A DNA stretch of 64,000 nucleotides from Microthrixaceae bacterium (GCA_947446975.1 CANFHM010000001.1:1-64000), one strand, 5' to 3'; shown: positions 51,356 to 60,259, counted from the stretch's first letter. A program made the numbers and translations. The notes: generated from the letters alone by a model not told the origin.

Positions 51356-51384
51356 ATGCTACGCAGTCGGGTCGCCCACGGCAA
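51356..51384 (-). promoter_or_regulatory. rplS promoter
   Basis: TTGCCG (51384-51379), exactly 17 bases, TAGCAT (51361-51356) on the minus strand. It starts transcription near 51349, after the trmD stop, giving rplS an independent supply. Confidence 0.55.
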
Positions 51385-51416
51385 AGCCCACGCCGATCAG
51401 CGCCGATCGACCCGGG

Positions 51417-52142
51417 TCAGTCGGCAGCGGGGAACTCCTCGAGCAGCGCCCGATCGGCGTCGGAGAGACCACCGCGGGCCTCGATGAGGTCCGGTCGGGC
51501 CGCCATGGTGCGCAGCAGGGCCATCGAGCGCCGCCAGCGCTCGATGCGGGCATGGTCACCGGAGCGCAGCACCTCGGGCACCTCCATGCCACGGAACACC
51601 GCCGGTTTGGTGAACTGCGGATACTCGAGCAGGCCGTGGCTGAACGATTCGTCACCGGCCGACGCCGCGTTGCCCATCACCCCGGGGACGAGGCGTCCGA
51701 CGGCCTCGAGCACCACCATGGCCGCCACCTCTCCTCCACCGAGCACGTAGTCGCCGATCGAGAGCTCCCCGTCGCACAGCTCGGTGCGCACGCGATCGTC
51801 GACGCCCTCGTACCGGCCGCACAGCATCGAGAACCCTCCCGACACGGCGAGCTCCTGGGCGAGGGCCTGATCGAGGCGCCGGCCGCCGGGGCCGAGCAGG
51901 AACAGCGGGCGGGGAGGATCGGCGGCCTCGACCGATGCGTAGATGGGCTCGGCGCGCAGCACCATGCCCGCGCCGCCACCGAACGGGGAGTCGTCGACGG
52001 TGCGATGCACATCGGTGGTGTGCTCTCGCAGATCGTGCACGCGGATGTCGAGCAGGCCCTTCTGCCCCGCCCGTCCCAGCAGGCTCTGCGAGGCGAAGTC
52101 ACCCACCATCGCCGGGAAGATCGAGAAGACGTCGATCCTCAT
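51417..52142 (-). CDS. trmD: tRNA (guanine37-N1)-methyltransferase
   Basis: About 241 residues. MRIDVFSIFPAMVGDF start, DSPFGGGAGMVLRAEP, the trefoil-knot motifs MLCGRYEGVDDRV and SIGDYVLGGGEVAAMV, and a C-terminal RSGDHARIERWRR define TrmD. It methylates G37 with SAM and prevents frameshifting. The start given is the standard family N-terminus; an ATG at 52166 that overlaps the rimM stop by eight bases would add eight residues. Confidence 0.95.
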   Translation of the reverse strand: MRIDVFSIFPAMVGDFASQSLLGRAGQKGLLDIRVHDLREHTTDVHRTVDDSPFGGGAGMVLRAEPIYASVEAADPPRPLFLLGPGGRRLDQALAQELAVSGGFSMLCGRYEGVDDRVRTELCDGELSIGDYVLGGGEVAAMVVLEAVGRLVPGVMGNAASAGDESFSHGLLEYPQFTKPAVFRGMEVPEVLRSGDHARIERWRRSMALLRTMAARPDLIEARGGLSDADRALLEEFPAAD

Positions 52143-52158
52143 GGCCCGCGGGGCAGCG

Positions 52159-52641
52159 TCAGTCATCGTCGAGGAGTTCGAACAGACCCGCCGGCACGTC
52201 GACCACGAGCCGACCGAGGGCGTCGCGTTCGACGAGGAACCGCAGGGGCACGAGGGCACCGGTGTCGAGCACCAGCAGATCGCTGGCCGGATTGTCCTGC
52301 ACCGCCTCGACCATGCCCCGTTCGGTGCCATCGGGTTCGATCACGGCCGACCCGATGAGATGGTGCACCCAGAGATCGGCGGGATCGTCATCGTCGAGCG
52401 GTTCGGCCCGCAGCACCCGACCGGCGATGGCCTCGGCGCCCTCCCGCCCGTGCACACCTTCGAAGGTGACCACGAACCGGTGCTGGTGCGGACGCGACGC
52501 GGCGACCACGAGGTCGCGGTCGCCGGCCCGGAGAACGGAGCCCACCGCGACCCGGGAGGTCTCGGTGGTGATGAGTGAGACGACGACATCGCCACGCACG
52601 CCGTGCGGTTTGTCGATGCGCCCGACCTCGAGGAGGGTCAC
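52159..52641 (-). CDS. rimM: 16S rRNA processing protein RimM
   Basis: 160 residues. N-terminal LLEVGRIDKPHGVRGDVVVS is the RimM beta-barrel start, and the C-terminal PRC-barrel has LIGSAVIEPDGTERGMVEAV, VLDTGALVPLRFL and VVDVPAGLFEL. It assists 30S head maturation and binds S19. GTG start four bases after the KH-protein stop. Confidence 0.93.
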   Translation of the reverse strand: MTLLEVGRIDKPHGVRGDVVVSLITTETSRVAVGSVLRAGDRDLVVAASRPHQHRFVVTFEGVHGREGAEAIAGRVLRAEPLDDDDPADLWVHHLIGSAVIEPDGTERGMVEAVQDNPASDLLVLDTGALVPLRFLVERDALGRLVVDVPAGLFELLDDD

Positions 52642-52645
52642 GTCG

Positions 52646-52933
52646 TCAGTCGAGGAACTCGACCTCGACGTCGCCACCGTCGCGGGCGGCGGCGGCTCGG
52701 ACCACGGTGCGGATCGACTGCGCCACACGACCGCGCTTGCCGATGACCCGACCCATGTCGCCGGGGCCCACATGCACGTTGAGCACGGGACGACGACCAC
52801 GATCGTCGAGCTCGATCTCGACGGCGTCGGGCTGCTCGACGAGCTGCTTCACGACATAGAGGAGCACGGCCTTCGCCGTGACGAGATCCGGACCCGCGGT
52901 GTCATCCGCGGTGGCGTCGGCGACGTCGGTCAC
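52646..52933 (-). CDS. khpA: KhpA-like KH-domain RNA-binding protein
   Basis: 95 residues. Type II KH fold with GDMGRVIGKRGRVAQSIRTV, where the GxxG loop is GKRG. It binds RNA and, with KhpB, affects cell elongation and division in Gram-positive bacteria. Located between rpsP and rimM as in most actinobacteria. GTG start overlaps the rpsP stop by four bases. Confidence 0.92.
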   Translation of the reverse strand: MTDVADATADDTAGPDLVTAKAVLLYVVKQLVEQPDAVEIELDDRGRRPVLNVHVGPGDMGRVIGKRGRVAQSIRTVVRAAAARDGGDVEVEFLD

Positions 52934-53193
52934 GATGCTGCGCCGGTGAACTGCTCCCAGGCGCCGGAGATCTTCAGGAGCTTGGCGACCGCTTCGGTCG
53001 GCTGGGCACCCTTCTTCAGCCAGGCGACGGCCTTGTCGTTGTCGACGGTGATCGACGACGGCTCGGTGCGGGGGTTGTAGTGACCGACGATCTCGATGAA
53101 GCGACCGTTGCGCGGCGAGCGCGCGTCGGCGGCGACGATGCGATACGTCGGCTGCTTGGTCTTACCCATCCGCATCAGGCGGAGCTTTACCAC
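52930..53193 (-). CDS. rpsP: 30S ribosomal protein S16
   Basis: 87 residues. VKLRLMRMGKTKQPTYRIV and GRFIEIVGHYNP are diagnostic of bS16. Start set at GTG 53193, which gives the usual N-terminus. First gene of the rpsP-khpA-rimM-trmD unit, placed after ffh in the same direction. Confidence 0.97.
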   Translation of the reverse strand: MVKLRLMRMGKTKQPTYRIVAADARSPRNGRFIEIVGHYNPRTEPSSITVDNDKAVAWLKKGAQPTEAVAKLLKISGAWEQFTGAAS

Positions 53194-53245
53194 GGCGATT
53201 CTCTCTTCTGCTTGGAACGAACGGCCTACCATCGTGGCCCTTGGA

Positions 53246-53258
53246 GCCCCTCAGGGGC
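53246..53258 (-). terminator. Short hairpin between ffh and rpsP
   Basis: GCCCC and GGGGC pair around TCA, 12 bases after the ffh stop on the minus strand. Five base pairs. Confidence 0.35.
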
Positions 53259-53269
53259 AAGTCTGACGG

Positions 53270-54778
53270 TCAGCCCCGGCCGGGACCCACCCCGCCGGGA
53301 CCCGGGAGTCCGAGATCGGGCAGGCCGAGATCAGGCAGGCCCCGACCCGCACCCGGAGCACGGGGATCGAGGTTCGGCAGCCGCAGCGGCGCCTTCGTGC
53401 TGGGCGCCACCCGGCCGCCACCGGTGGTGCGACCGCCGGGGCCCTTCCCCTTGGACTTGCCCGCCTTGCGCCGGGACTTGGCGAGCTTCTTCGAGCCCAT
53501 CCCCCCCATGCGCTTCATCATCTTGGACATCTCCTTGAACTGCTTGATCAGTTCGGCCACCCGGGTGGGGTCCGAGCCGGAACCCCTGGCGATCCGCACC
53601 CGCCGGGACTGATCGATGAGGTCCGGATCGCGGCGCTCGGCCGGAGTCATCGAGCGGATGATGGCCTCGACCCGGGCGATCTCGCGATCGTCGATCTGGG
53701 CGTTGCGCACCTCCTTGGGCACACCGGGCATCATGCCGAGCACACCGGAGAGCGGACCCATCTTCTTGAGCTGCTGCATCTGGTCGAGGAAGTCCTCGAA
53801 CGTGAACTGGCCCTCGAGCAGACGAGCGGCGGCGGCCTCGGTCTCCTCCTTCTCGAAGACCTGCTCGGCCTTCTCGATGAGCGTGAGCATGTCGCCCATG
53901 CCGAGGATGCGACCGGCGAGGCGATCGGGATGGAACAGGTCGAACTCGTCGAGCTTCTCCCCGGTGGAGGCGAAGGCGATGGGACGACCCACCACCTCCT
54001 TGACGCTGAGGGCGGCACCGCCACGGGCATCGCCGTCGAGCTTGGTGAGGATGACACCGTCGAGCTCGAGGGTCTGATGGAAGGCCTCGGCGGTGGTGAC
54101 GGCGTCCTGACCGGTCATGGCGTCGATGACGAGGAACGTGTAGTTCGGATCGACGGCCTCGGAGATGCGTCGGACCTCATCCATGAGCTCGGCGTCGATG
54201 GCGAGACGGCCGGCGGTGTCGACGATGACGACATCACGACCGGTGCGCCGGGCCTCGGCCAGACCGGCGGCGGCCACCGCCACGGGATCGGTGGCCTCGG
54301 AGAACACGGGCACCTCGAGCTGCCGACCGAGGGTGCGCAGCTGCTCGACGGCGGCGGGACGCTGGAGATCGGCACCGACGAGCAGCGGATGGCGACCCTG
54401 GCTCTTGAACCAGCGGGCCAGCTTGGCGGAGTTGGTGGTCTTGCCCGAACCCTGCAGACCGGCCATGAGCACCACGGTGGGCGGCTTGGCGCTGTAGGCG
54501 ATGCGGATGGTCTCGCCGCCGAGGGTGCGGGTGAGTTCCTCGTTGACGATCTTGATGACCTGCTGGCCCGGGTTCAGGGCCTTGGAGAGCTCCTCGCCGA
54601 GCGCCCGCTCGCGGACGCGGGCGATGAAGTTCTTGACGACGGTGAAGTTGACGTCGGCCTCGAGCAGGGCGAGACGGATCTCGCGCATGGCGTCATCGAC
54701 ATCGGCCTCGGTGAGTCGGCCCTTGCCGCGCAGGCGACCGAGCACACCTTCAAAACGATCGGAGAGTGCTTCGAACAT
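53270..54778 (-). CDS. ffh: Signal recognition particle GTPase Ffh
   Basis: 502 residues. N domain; G domain with GLQGSGKTTNSAKLA, DTAGRLAID and TKLDGDARGGAALS; then a methionine-rich M domain ending in GMGSKKLAKSRRKAGKSKGK. A non-conserved tail of about 55 residues follows, rich in Gly, Pro and Leu, with repeats of the type GLPDLGLP. Co-translational targeting of membrane proteins with 4.5S RNA and FtsY. The tail is longer than in most bacteria. ftsY lies just upstream. Confidence 0.96.
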   Translation of the reverse strand: MFEALSDRFEGVLGRLRGKGRLTEADVDDAMREIRLALLEADVNFTVVKNFIARVRERALGEELSKALNPGQQVIKIVNEELTRTLGGETIRIAYSAKPPTVVLMAGLQGSGKTTNSAKLARWFKSQGRHPLLVGADLQRPAAVEQLRTLGRQLEVPVFSEATDPVAVAAAGLAEARRTGRDVVIVDTAGRLAIDAELMDEVRRISEAVDPNYTFLVIDAMTGQDAVTTAEAFHQTLELDGVILTKLDGDARGGAALSVKEVVGRPIAFASTGEKLDEFDLFHPDRLAGRILGMGDMLTLIEKAEQVFEKEETEAAAARLLEGQFTFEDFLDQMQQLKKMGPLSGVLGMMPGVPKEVRNAQIDDREIARVEAIIRSMTPAERRDPDLIDQSRRVRIARGSGSDPTRVAELIKQFKEMSKMMKRMGGMGSKKLAKSRRKAGKSKGKGPGGRTTGGGRVAPSTKAPLRLPNLDPRAPGAGRGLPDLGLPDLGLPGPGGVGPGRG

Positions 54779-54800
54779 GGGGAATCCGTTCCGGAGGGGA

Positions 54801-55967
54801 TCAGGAGAAGAGTGCGTCGACGAACTCGGCGGGATCGAAGGGTACGAGGTCGTCGATGCCCTCGCCGAGACCGACGGCCTTGACCGGGATGCCGAGCTGC
54901 TCGTGGATGGCGATGACGATGCCACCCTTGGCCGAACCGTCGAGCTTGGTGAGCACCACGCCGGTGAGTTCCACGGCATCGGTGAACTGCTGGGCCTGCA
55001 CGAGACCGTTCTGGCCGGTGGTGGCGTCGAGCACGAGCAGCACCTCGGTGACGGTGCCGGCACCCTGATCGGCCACCCGGCGCACCTTGCGCAGCTCCTC
55101 CATCAGATTGGTCTTGGTGTGGAGACGGCCGGCGGTGTCGCCCAGCACGAGATCGGCGCCACGGGCGGCGGCGGCGGCCACACCGTCGAAGATGACGGCG
55201 CTGGGGTCGCCACCCTCGTTGCCGCGCACGAGCTCGGCACCGGATCGCTCGGCCCACATGCCGAGCTGCTCGGCGGCGGCGGCCCGGAAGGTGTCGCCCG
55301 CCGCCATGATGACCCGATGACCGGCGGCGACCTCACGGGCCCCCAGCTTGCCGATCGTGGTGGTCTTGCCCACGCCGTTGACCCCGACGAACAGCCAGAC
55401 GGTGGGACCCTCGGCCTCGCTGAAGTGCAGCTCGCGATCGAAATCGCCGAGTCGGGAGGTGAGTTCGGCCTTGAGCGCACCGAGCAGTTCCTCACCGGTG
55501 CCCAGACCCTGTGCCTTCACCTGCGAGCGGAGATGCTCGAGCAGATCCTGGGTGGCGGCCATGCCGACATCGGCGAGGATCAGGGCCTCCTCGAGCTCGT
55601 CCCACGTCTCGGCGTCGATCCGCGACCGGCCGCCGATGGCACCCATGTACCCCGACAGCGCGTTGCGGGCCTTGGAGAGTCGGTCGCGGAACCGGGGTCG
55701 TTCGACCACCCGGGGCTCGGGTTCAGGCTCGGGTTGAGGTTCCGGTTCGGGCGCGGCTTCGGGCTCCGGTTCGAGCGCCTGCGCCGGTTCGGGTTCCGGC
55801 CCGGCTTCGGCATCGGGGGCGATGACCGGTGCGGGAGCGGGTCGGACCGGTGCCGGCGACGGCGGTTCGAGCAGGCCGGAACGACCACGACGGCGGCTGA
55901 CGACGAGACCCAGACCCGTGCCGACCAGCACGACCAGGACCAGAGCGATGATGAGCACCAGAGACAT
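54801..55967 (-). CDS. ftsY: Signal recognition particle receptor FtsY
   Basis: 388 residues. An N-terminal TM helix (LVLIIALVLVVLVGTGLGLV) anchors it, as in actinobacterial FtsY. A Pro/Glu-rich linker (about 35-95, EPEPAPE-type) replaces the acidic A domain. The NG domain carries GVNGVGKTTTIGKLG, DTAGRLHT and TKLDGSAKGG. It docks SRP at the membrane. Leaderless start: TAGGCT nine bases before the ATG. Confidence 0.96.
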   Translation of the reverse strand: MSLVLIIALVLVVLVGTGLGLVVSRRRGRSGLLEPPSPAPVRPAPAPVIAPDAEAGPEPEPAQALEPEPEAAPEPEPQPEPEPEPRVVERPRFRDRLSKARNALSGYMGAIGGRSRIDAETWDELEEALILADVGMAATQDLLEHLRSQVKAQGLGTGEELLGALKAELTSRLGDFDRELHFSEAEGPTVWLFVGVNGVGKTTTIGKLGAREVAAGHRVIMAAGDTFRAAAAEQLGMWAERSGAELVRGNEGGDPSAVIFDGVAAAAARGADLVLGDTAGRLHTKTNLMEELRKVRRVADQGAGTVTEVLLVLDATTGQNGLVQAQQFTDAVELTGVVLTKLDGSAKGGIVIAIHEQLGIPVKAVGLGEGIDDLVPFDPAEFVDALFS

Positions 55968-55976
55968 GAGGTGCGC

Positions 55977-55982
55977 AGCCTA
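55977..55982 (-). promoter_or_regulatory. -10 element for leaderless ftsY transcript
   Basis: TAGGCT on the minus strand, nine bases before the ATG at 55967. It may drive ftsY-ffh. Confidence 0.5.
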
Positions 55983-56078
55983 GTGGGCCTCCCCATCGGC
56001 TCCACGGGGCCGGACGCGCCGATGGGGCCGCACTGCGACCCCATCGGATGCTCCCGTCGGAGGTACCGGGAGTGACTG

Positions 56079-56097
56079 GTCGATCAGTTCGATCGAC
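56079..56097 (-). terminator. Hairpin after the HtrA gene
   Basis: GTCGATC and GATCGAC pair around five bases, seven bases past the HtrA stop on the minus strand, before ftsY. Confidence 0.45.
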
Positions 56098-56103
56098 GGC
56101 GGC

Positions 56104-57477
56104 TCAGCGGGTGCCGAGGGTCCCGAGGGCCACCTGGACCTTCGAGCTCTGCCCACCGCGCTCGATGGTGACGGTCACGGTGTCGCCGGGGTTGTAGGCG
56201 CTGATCGTGCCCCGCAGTTCGTCGAAGGCGTGGATCGGGGTGTCGTCGACGGCGGTGATGAGATCGCCGGGCTGGATGCCGGCCGCATCGGCCGGACCGC
56301 CCGGGGTGACGCTCTTGACGTAGGCGCCGCTCGCACCGTTGGGCGTGGTGCTGGGACCGCTGAGTCCGAGGCCGGCCTTGGCCACCGACTGACCGGCCAC
56401 CAGCTTGTCGGCGGCGTTCTTGGCGGTGGCGATCGGGATGGCGAACCCGATGCCGTTGTTCTCACCTGTCTGGCTGAAGATCGCCGTGTTGATCCCCATG
56501 ATCTGGCCGGCCCGATCGGCGAGCGCACCGCCGGAGTTGCCCGGGTTGATCGAGGCATCGGTCTGGATCATGTTGACCACGACGCCCTTGTCGTTGTCGA
56601 CCGGACGGTTCACCGCCGACACGATGCCCGAGGTGACCGACTGCGTGAGCCCGAAGGGACTGCCGACGGCGACGGTCATCTGTCCGACCATCGGCTTGGA
56701 CTGGGAGAGGGTCGCCGCCGGGACGTTGAGGTCGGTGACCCGCACCACGGCGATGTCGGTCCCGGTGTCGGCGCCGAGCACCTGACCCTTGTGGCTCTTG
56801 CCATCAGCGGTGCGGACCGTGACGGAGGTCTCGCTGCCCACGACGTGGGCGTTGGTCATGACCAGACCGGATGCGTCATAGACCACCCCGGAACCGAGCC
56901 CCTGTGTGGTGTCGATCTGCACGACCGACGGAGACACCGTGAGCGCCACGGCGGCGACCGGCTCCTGACCGGGATCGATGGTGACCACCGGACGGGAGGT
57001 CTGGCTCACGCCGTTGACGATGGTGGTGTTCGAGTCCTTGAAGAGGGAACGGACGCCGAACCCTCCACCGAACAGGCCGAGCACGATGACCACCACTGCG
57101 AGCGTGCGCAGGGCGCGGTGTCGCGTGCGCGGTGCACCGGCCGACAGGTCATGGGCCGGCGGAGGAGTCGGGGCTCCGGTCCCCCAGGTCGGGGGCCCAG
57201 CGGGCGGAACGCCACCGGTCGGGGGGACCGGAGCCATGGGGGCAGGACTGTGTGTGGCCCAGCTCGGGGGTGCGGGGGGTGCGGGCGGGGTCGGCGGCAC
57301 GGACGTCTCAGTGACGGGTGCGAACGGCTGGGTGGGCGGTGCCGGTGGGGTCGGGGGTGCCGGCGGCGGGGGCGGCGGCTGCATCGAGGGGACCACCGGC
57401 TGGACATCGGGCGCGACCGGGGTCGGCGGCATGGGCGGCGGTGGCGGTGAGGCGGGGGGTTGGTTCTCCCAGGTCAT
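56104..57477 (-). CDS. HtrA/DegP-type membrane serine protease with PDZ domain
   Basis: 457 residues. Residues 1-125 are a cytoplasmic Pro-rich region (many PPxP units). One TM helix follows at about 133-152 (LRTLAVVVIVLGLFGGGFGV). The trypsin-like domain has His in MTNAHVVG, Asp in GTDIAVVRV and Ser in INPGNSGGAL. A PDZ domain (about 370-450) includes PGGPADAAGIQPGDLI. It degrades or refolds damaged envelope proteins. AGGAG five bases before the ATG. Order regulator-kinase-HtrA matches the mycobacterial mprA-mprB-pepD block. Confidence 0.92.
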   Translation of the reverse strand: MTWENQPPASPPPPPMPPTPVAPDVQPVVPSMQPPPPPPAPPTPPAPPTQPFAPVTETSVPPTPPAPPAPPSWATHSPAPMAPVPPTGGVPPAGPPTWGTGAPTPPPAHDLSAGAPRTRHRALRTLAVVVIVLGLFGGGFGVRSLFKDSNTTIVNGVSQTSRPVVTIDPGQEPVAAVALTVSPSVVQIDTTQGLGSGVVYDASGLVMTNAHVVGSETSVTVRTADGKSHKGQVLGADTGTDIAVVRVTDLNVPAATLSQSKPMVGQMTVAVGSPFGLTQSVTSGIVSAVNRPVDNDKGVVVNMIQTDASINPGNSGGALADRAGQIMGINTAIFSQTGENNGIGFAIPIATAKNAADKLVAGQSVAKAGLGLSGPSTTPNGASGAYVKSVTPGGPADAAGIQPGDLITAVDDTPIHAFDELRGTISAYNPGDTVTVTIERGGQSSKVQVALGTLGTR

Positions 57478-57551
57478 GACGGCTCCTGTGGGCGGGTTCC
57501 CGGGCGGTGATCCACCCGGATGGGATCGATGAGGTGCTGCTCGATGCCCGT

Positions 57552-57557
57552 ACCGTA
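57552..57557 (-). promoter_or_regulatory. Possible -10 element of the HtrA gene
   Basis: TACGGT on the minus strand within the palindrome-like CCGTACGGTACGG, 75 bases before the HtrA ATG. This 115-base spacer between kinase and protease would allow separate induction of the protease. Confidence 0.3.
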
Positions 57558-57592
57558 CGGAGCCGCGTCGAAAACGCAGCGAAAGCGGCGGA

Positions 57593-58960
57593 TCAGTCCT
57601 GCGAGCCCGGTTCGACGGCCCCCGAGACCGACGACGGTGCCGTGATGTCCGTGCGTTCCGCAGCTCTCGGCGTGGGAAGCGCCGGGAGCCACAGGGCGAA
57701 CGCCGAGCCCTGACCGAGCACCGAGGCGAGCTTCGCCTCACCACCGTGCGCCTCGGCGATCTGCCGCACGATGGTGAGCCCGAGCCCGCTGCGACCCTGC
57801 TCCCGACCCTCCTGCGGATCGCCGCGCCAGAACCGTTGGAACACCCGATCCTGATCGGCCACGGCGATGCCCGGCCCCTGGTCCTCGACCGACATCCAGA
57901 TCCATGCCCCTTCGCGACCGGCCCGCACCCGGATGGATCCGCCCGCCGGGGTGTAGCGCACGGCGTTGGCGAGCAGATTGGCCAGGGCTTGACGAAGGGC
58001 GAGGCGGTCGCCGAGCACCCAGAGTCCGACGATGGGCTCACGGGCCAGATGGATGCCGGCGAGATCAGCGGTGACGACGAACTCGTCGGCGGCCTCCACG
58101 ATGAGCGCCCCGACATCCACCGGATCCCGGGTGATCGAGAGGGTGCCCTTGCGGGCGTACACGAGCAGATCGTCGACGAGGCGGGTCATCCGCTCGGTGG
58201 ATCGCTCGACCACCTCGGCGGTGCGACGGAGCTCCTCGACACTCGCATCATGATCCGAGAGTGTGACCTCGAGATTGGTGCGGATGACGGCGAGCGGATT
58301 GCGCAGCTCATGGCTGGCCTCGTGGATGAACTGCCGCTGGCCCTCGAAGGCCTCGTCGACGCGGCCGAGCATGTCGTCGAAGGTGTCGGCGAGACGGCGC
58401 AGCTCATCATCAGGGCCACCGAGGTCGATGCGCTGCGAGAGGTCGCTGGCCTGGATCCGGCGCACCGCCGCGGTGATCTGCCCGATGGGTCGCAGCATCC
58501 GTCCGCTCACGAGCCAGCCGACGGCGAGGCTGAGGAAGAACAGCACGAGCAGCGCGGCGAAGGAGTAGAGCCGCAGCGAATCGAGGGTCTGGGCCTTGAC
58601 CTGGGCCTGGATGAGCTGGGCCTGATCGGGCTTGATCAGCACCGGACCCCCGGGGATCTGCACGATCAGCGCCGAGATCCGCTGGTTCTGCAACGAGTGG
58701 CGCAGACCGAAGTAGATGACCCCGATCACGAGCGCGGCGAGACCGAAGATCACCGTGGACGACACGACGGTGAGCCGGAACCGGATGGAGCCCATCCAGT
58801 TGGGGAGGCGCTCGGCGAGACGTCGGCCACGGGAGTGGAGTCGGGTGTGGACCCGCACACTCGCGTCGGGCTGGGCGGGATCGGAGTGGGCGGGGTCCGG
58901 CAGGGTGGGTTCGGGCGGGAGGCCTCCGTCGGAGCGGGCGGGATCGGGACCGGCGACCAT
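57593..58960 (-). CDS. Sensor histidine kinase, MprB/TrcS-like
   Basis: 455 residues. Two TM helices (about 65-88 and 140-162) flank a short extracytoplasmic loop of some 50 residues, then HAMP, HisKA with IHEASHELRNPLAVIR (His near 248), and HATPase with N-box LANLLANAVRYTP, DQGPGI and GRSGLGLTIVRQI. The N-terminal 60 residues are Pro/Asp-rich and cytoplasmic. ATG overlaps the response regulator stop by one base. It probably senses envelope stress, judging from the following HtrA gene. Confidence 0.92.
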   Translation of the reverse strand: MVAGPDPARSDGGLPPEPTLPDPAHSDPAQPDASVRVHTRLHSRGRRLAERLPNWMGSIRFRLTVVSSTVIFGLAALVIGVIYFGLRHSLQNQRISALIVQIPGGPVLIKPDQAQLIQAQVKAQTLDSLRLYSFAALLVLFFLSLAVGWLVSGRMLRPIGQITAAVRRIQASDLSQRIDLGGPDDELRRLADTFDDMLGRVDEAFEGQRQFIHEASHELRNPLAVIRTNLEVTLSDHDASVEELRRTAEVVERSTERMTRLVDDLLVYARKGTLSITRDPVDVGALIVEAADEFVVTADLAGIHLAREPIVGLWVLGDRLALRQALANLLANAVRYTPAGGSIRVRAGREGAWIWMSVEDQGPGIAVADQDRVFQRFWRGDPQEGREQGRSGLGLTIVRQIAEAHGGEAKLASVLGQGSAFALWLPALPTPRAAERTDITAPSSVSGAVEPGSQD

Positions 58961-59634
58961 CAGGCGTCGAGTCGGTAGCCCCGACCGATGACGGTCTCGA
59001 TGGCGGGGGTCTCGTCGCCCGCCTGGAGCTTGCGACGCAGCGTGCCCACGGTGACCCGCACGGTGTTGGTGAACGGATCGGCGTGCTCGTCCCACACGTG
59101 CTCGAGCAGAGTCTCCTGGGAGAGCACCTCACCGGGATGACTCATGAAGAAGCGCAGCAGGGCGAACTCCTTCGCCGTGAGCTCGAGCTGCCGCTCGCCG
59201 CGTCGTGCCCGGTGCCGCGCCGCATCGAGTTCGATATCACCGACCCGCAGCATCGAGGAGGTGACCGGCGTGTCGCGGCGCAGCAGCGAACGTGCACGGG
59301 CGAGCAGTTCGGGGAAGGCGAATGGCTTGACGAGATAGTCATCGGCACCGTCGTCGAGGCCGCCGACGCGATCGTCGATGCCGTCGCGGGCGGTGAGCAT
59401 CAGGATGCGCGGCTGCGGATCGAAGGGATGCTGGCGGATCCGTCGACACACCTCACGACCATCGATACCGGGCATCGTGATGTCGAGACAGATGAGGTCA
59501 TACCCGTTGAACACGGCCTTCTCGACGGCATCGGCACCGTCGTTGGCCACATCGACGGCGTAGCCCTCACGACGCAGACCCCGTGCCACGGCATCGGCCA
59601 GCTCCACCTCATCGTCGACCACGAGCACTCGCAC
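58960..59634 (-). CDS. OmpR-family response regulator, MprA-like
   Basis: 224 residues. Receiver domain starts MRVLVVDDEVELADAV, the phospho-acceptor Asp is in LICLDITMPGIDGREV, and Lys in DDYLVKPFAFPEL. The winged-helix output domain ends in TVIGRGYRLDA. The GTG at 59634 is chosen because TACGTT ends seven bases before it; the TTG at 59643 would overlap the -10. Likely controls the HtrA gene downstream. Confidence 0.93.
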   Translation of the reverse strand: MRVLVVDDEVELADAVARGLRREGYAVDVANDGADAVEKAVFNGYDLICLDITMPGIDGREVCRRIRQHPFDPQPRILMLTARDGIDDRVGGLDDGADDYLVKPFAFPELLARARSLLRRDTPVTSSMLRVGDIELDAARHRARRGERQLELTAKEFALLRFFMSHPGEVLSQETLLEHVWDEHADPFTNTVRVTVGTLRRKLQAGDETPAIETVIGRGYRLDA

Positions 59635-59641
59635 ATCGGGC

Positions 59642-59647
59642 AACGTA
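59642..59647 (-). promoter_or_regulatory. -10 element for leaderless response regulator transcript
   Basis: TACGTT on the minus strand, seven bases before GTG at 59634. Confidence 0.5.
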
Positions 59648-59716
59648 GCCGCCGGACCCGTGTGCGCATCGTCTCCCCGCGAGGAGCGGGAGGAGGTGCG
59701 GGGCGCGGTCTTGCGG

Positions 59717-60247
59717 TCAGCCCTGCGTGTCGGCGCTCGCCGGGCGATCCCGGATGACCTCGACCATCATCCACACGGCGACTGCACCCTTCGCCGTCCA
59801 CAGCAGGGCCCGGATGAGGTCGGCCACCATCAGACGGTCATAGGTGTGCTGATCCCAGTGGTCGAGCAGCACACCATGGGCCGGGGCGGCGAAGCCGGCG
59901 GTGTCGATGATGATGAACAGCATCAGGAACGCACTGATCAGCGCCAGCACCCGCAGACGCATCGGATGAGCGAGCAGCAGCACCAGCACGCAGATGCCCT
60001 CGAGCAGCCATGGGGCGAACAGCACCTTGCCGATCTGGTCGACATGGGCATGCTCGTAGGCGTCCCAGGACTGCGCTCCGACCAGCGGGAAGAGGCTGTA
60101 GTGCACGACGTGCACCGTCCAGATCATCCCGACCATGAGCACGGTGACGACCAGCTGGACCAGCACCACCCAGCGCAGCCGGAGCCGGTCGATGCCCGGG
60201 ACGGCGGGCGACCACTCGCCGCTCGACGTGGGTTCGGGCAGGGGCAT
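59717..60247 (-). CDS. Four-helix membrane protein, unknown
   Basis: 176 residues. Four hydrophobic segments: LRWVVLVQLVVTVLMVGMIW, then after the loop WTVHVVHYSLFPLVGAQSWD come LLEGICVLVLLLAHP, VLALISAFLMLFIIIDTAGF and a C-terminal one with LLWTAKGAVAVWMMVEVI. The VHY-x-LFP and Y-x-H-A-H motifs recur in small membrane proteins of unknown function, and the His residues could bind a metal or heme. Leaderless start (TACCGT six bases upstream). Divergent from the HNH gene. Confidence 0.65.
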   Translation of the reverse strand: MPLPEPTSSGEWSPAVPGIDRLRLRWVVLVQLVVTVLMVGMIWTVHVVHYSLFPLVGAQSWDAYEHAHVDQIGKVLFAPWLLEGICVLVLLLAHPMRLRVLALISAFLMLFIIIDTAGFAAPAHGVLLDHWDQHTYDRLMVADLIRALLWTAKGAVAVWMMVEVIRDRPASADTQG

Positions 60248-60253
60248 GGCGAC

Positions 60254-60259
60254 ACGGTA
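60254..60259 (-). promoter_or_regulatory. -10 element for leaderless four-helix protein transcript
   Basis: TACCGT on the minus strand, six bases before the ATG at 60247. Confidence 0.5.

Noticed and set aside
59634-59643. TTG at 59643 as start of the response regulator
   Set aside because: It overlaps the TACGTT -10 hexamer; the GTG at 59634 has the seven-base leaderless spacing and gives the usual N-terminus.
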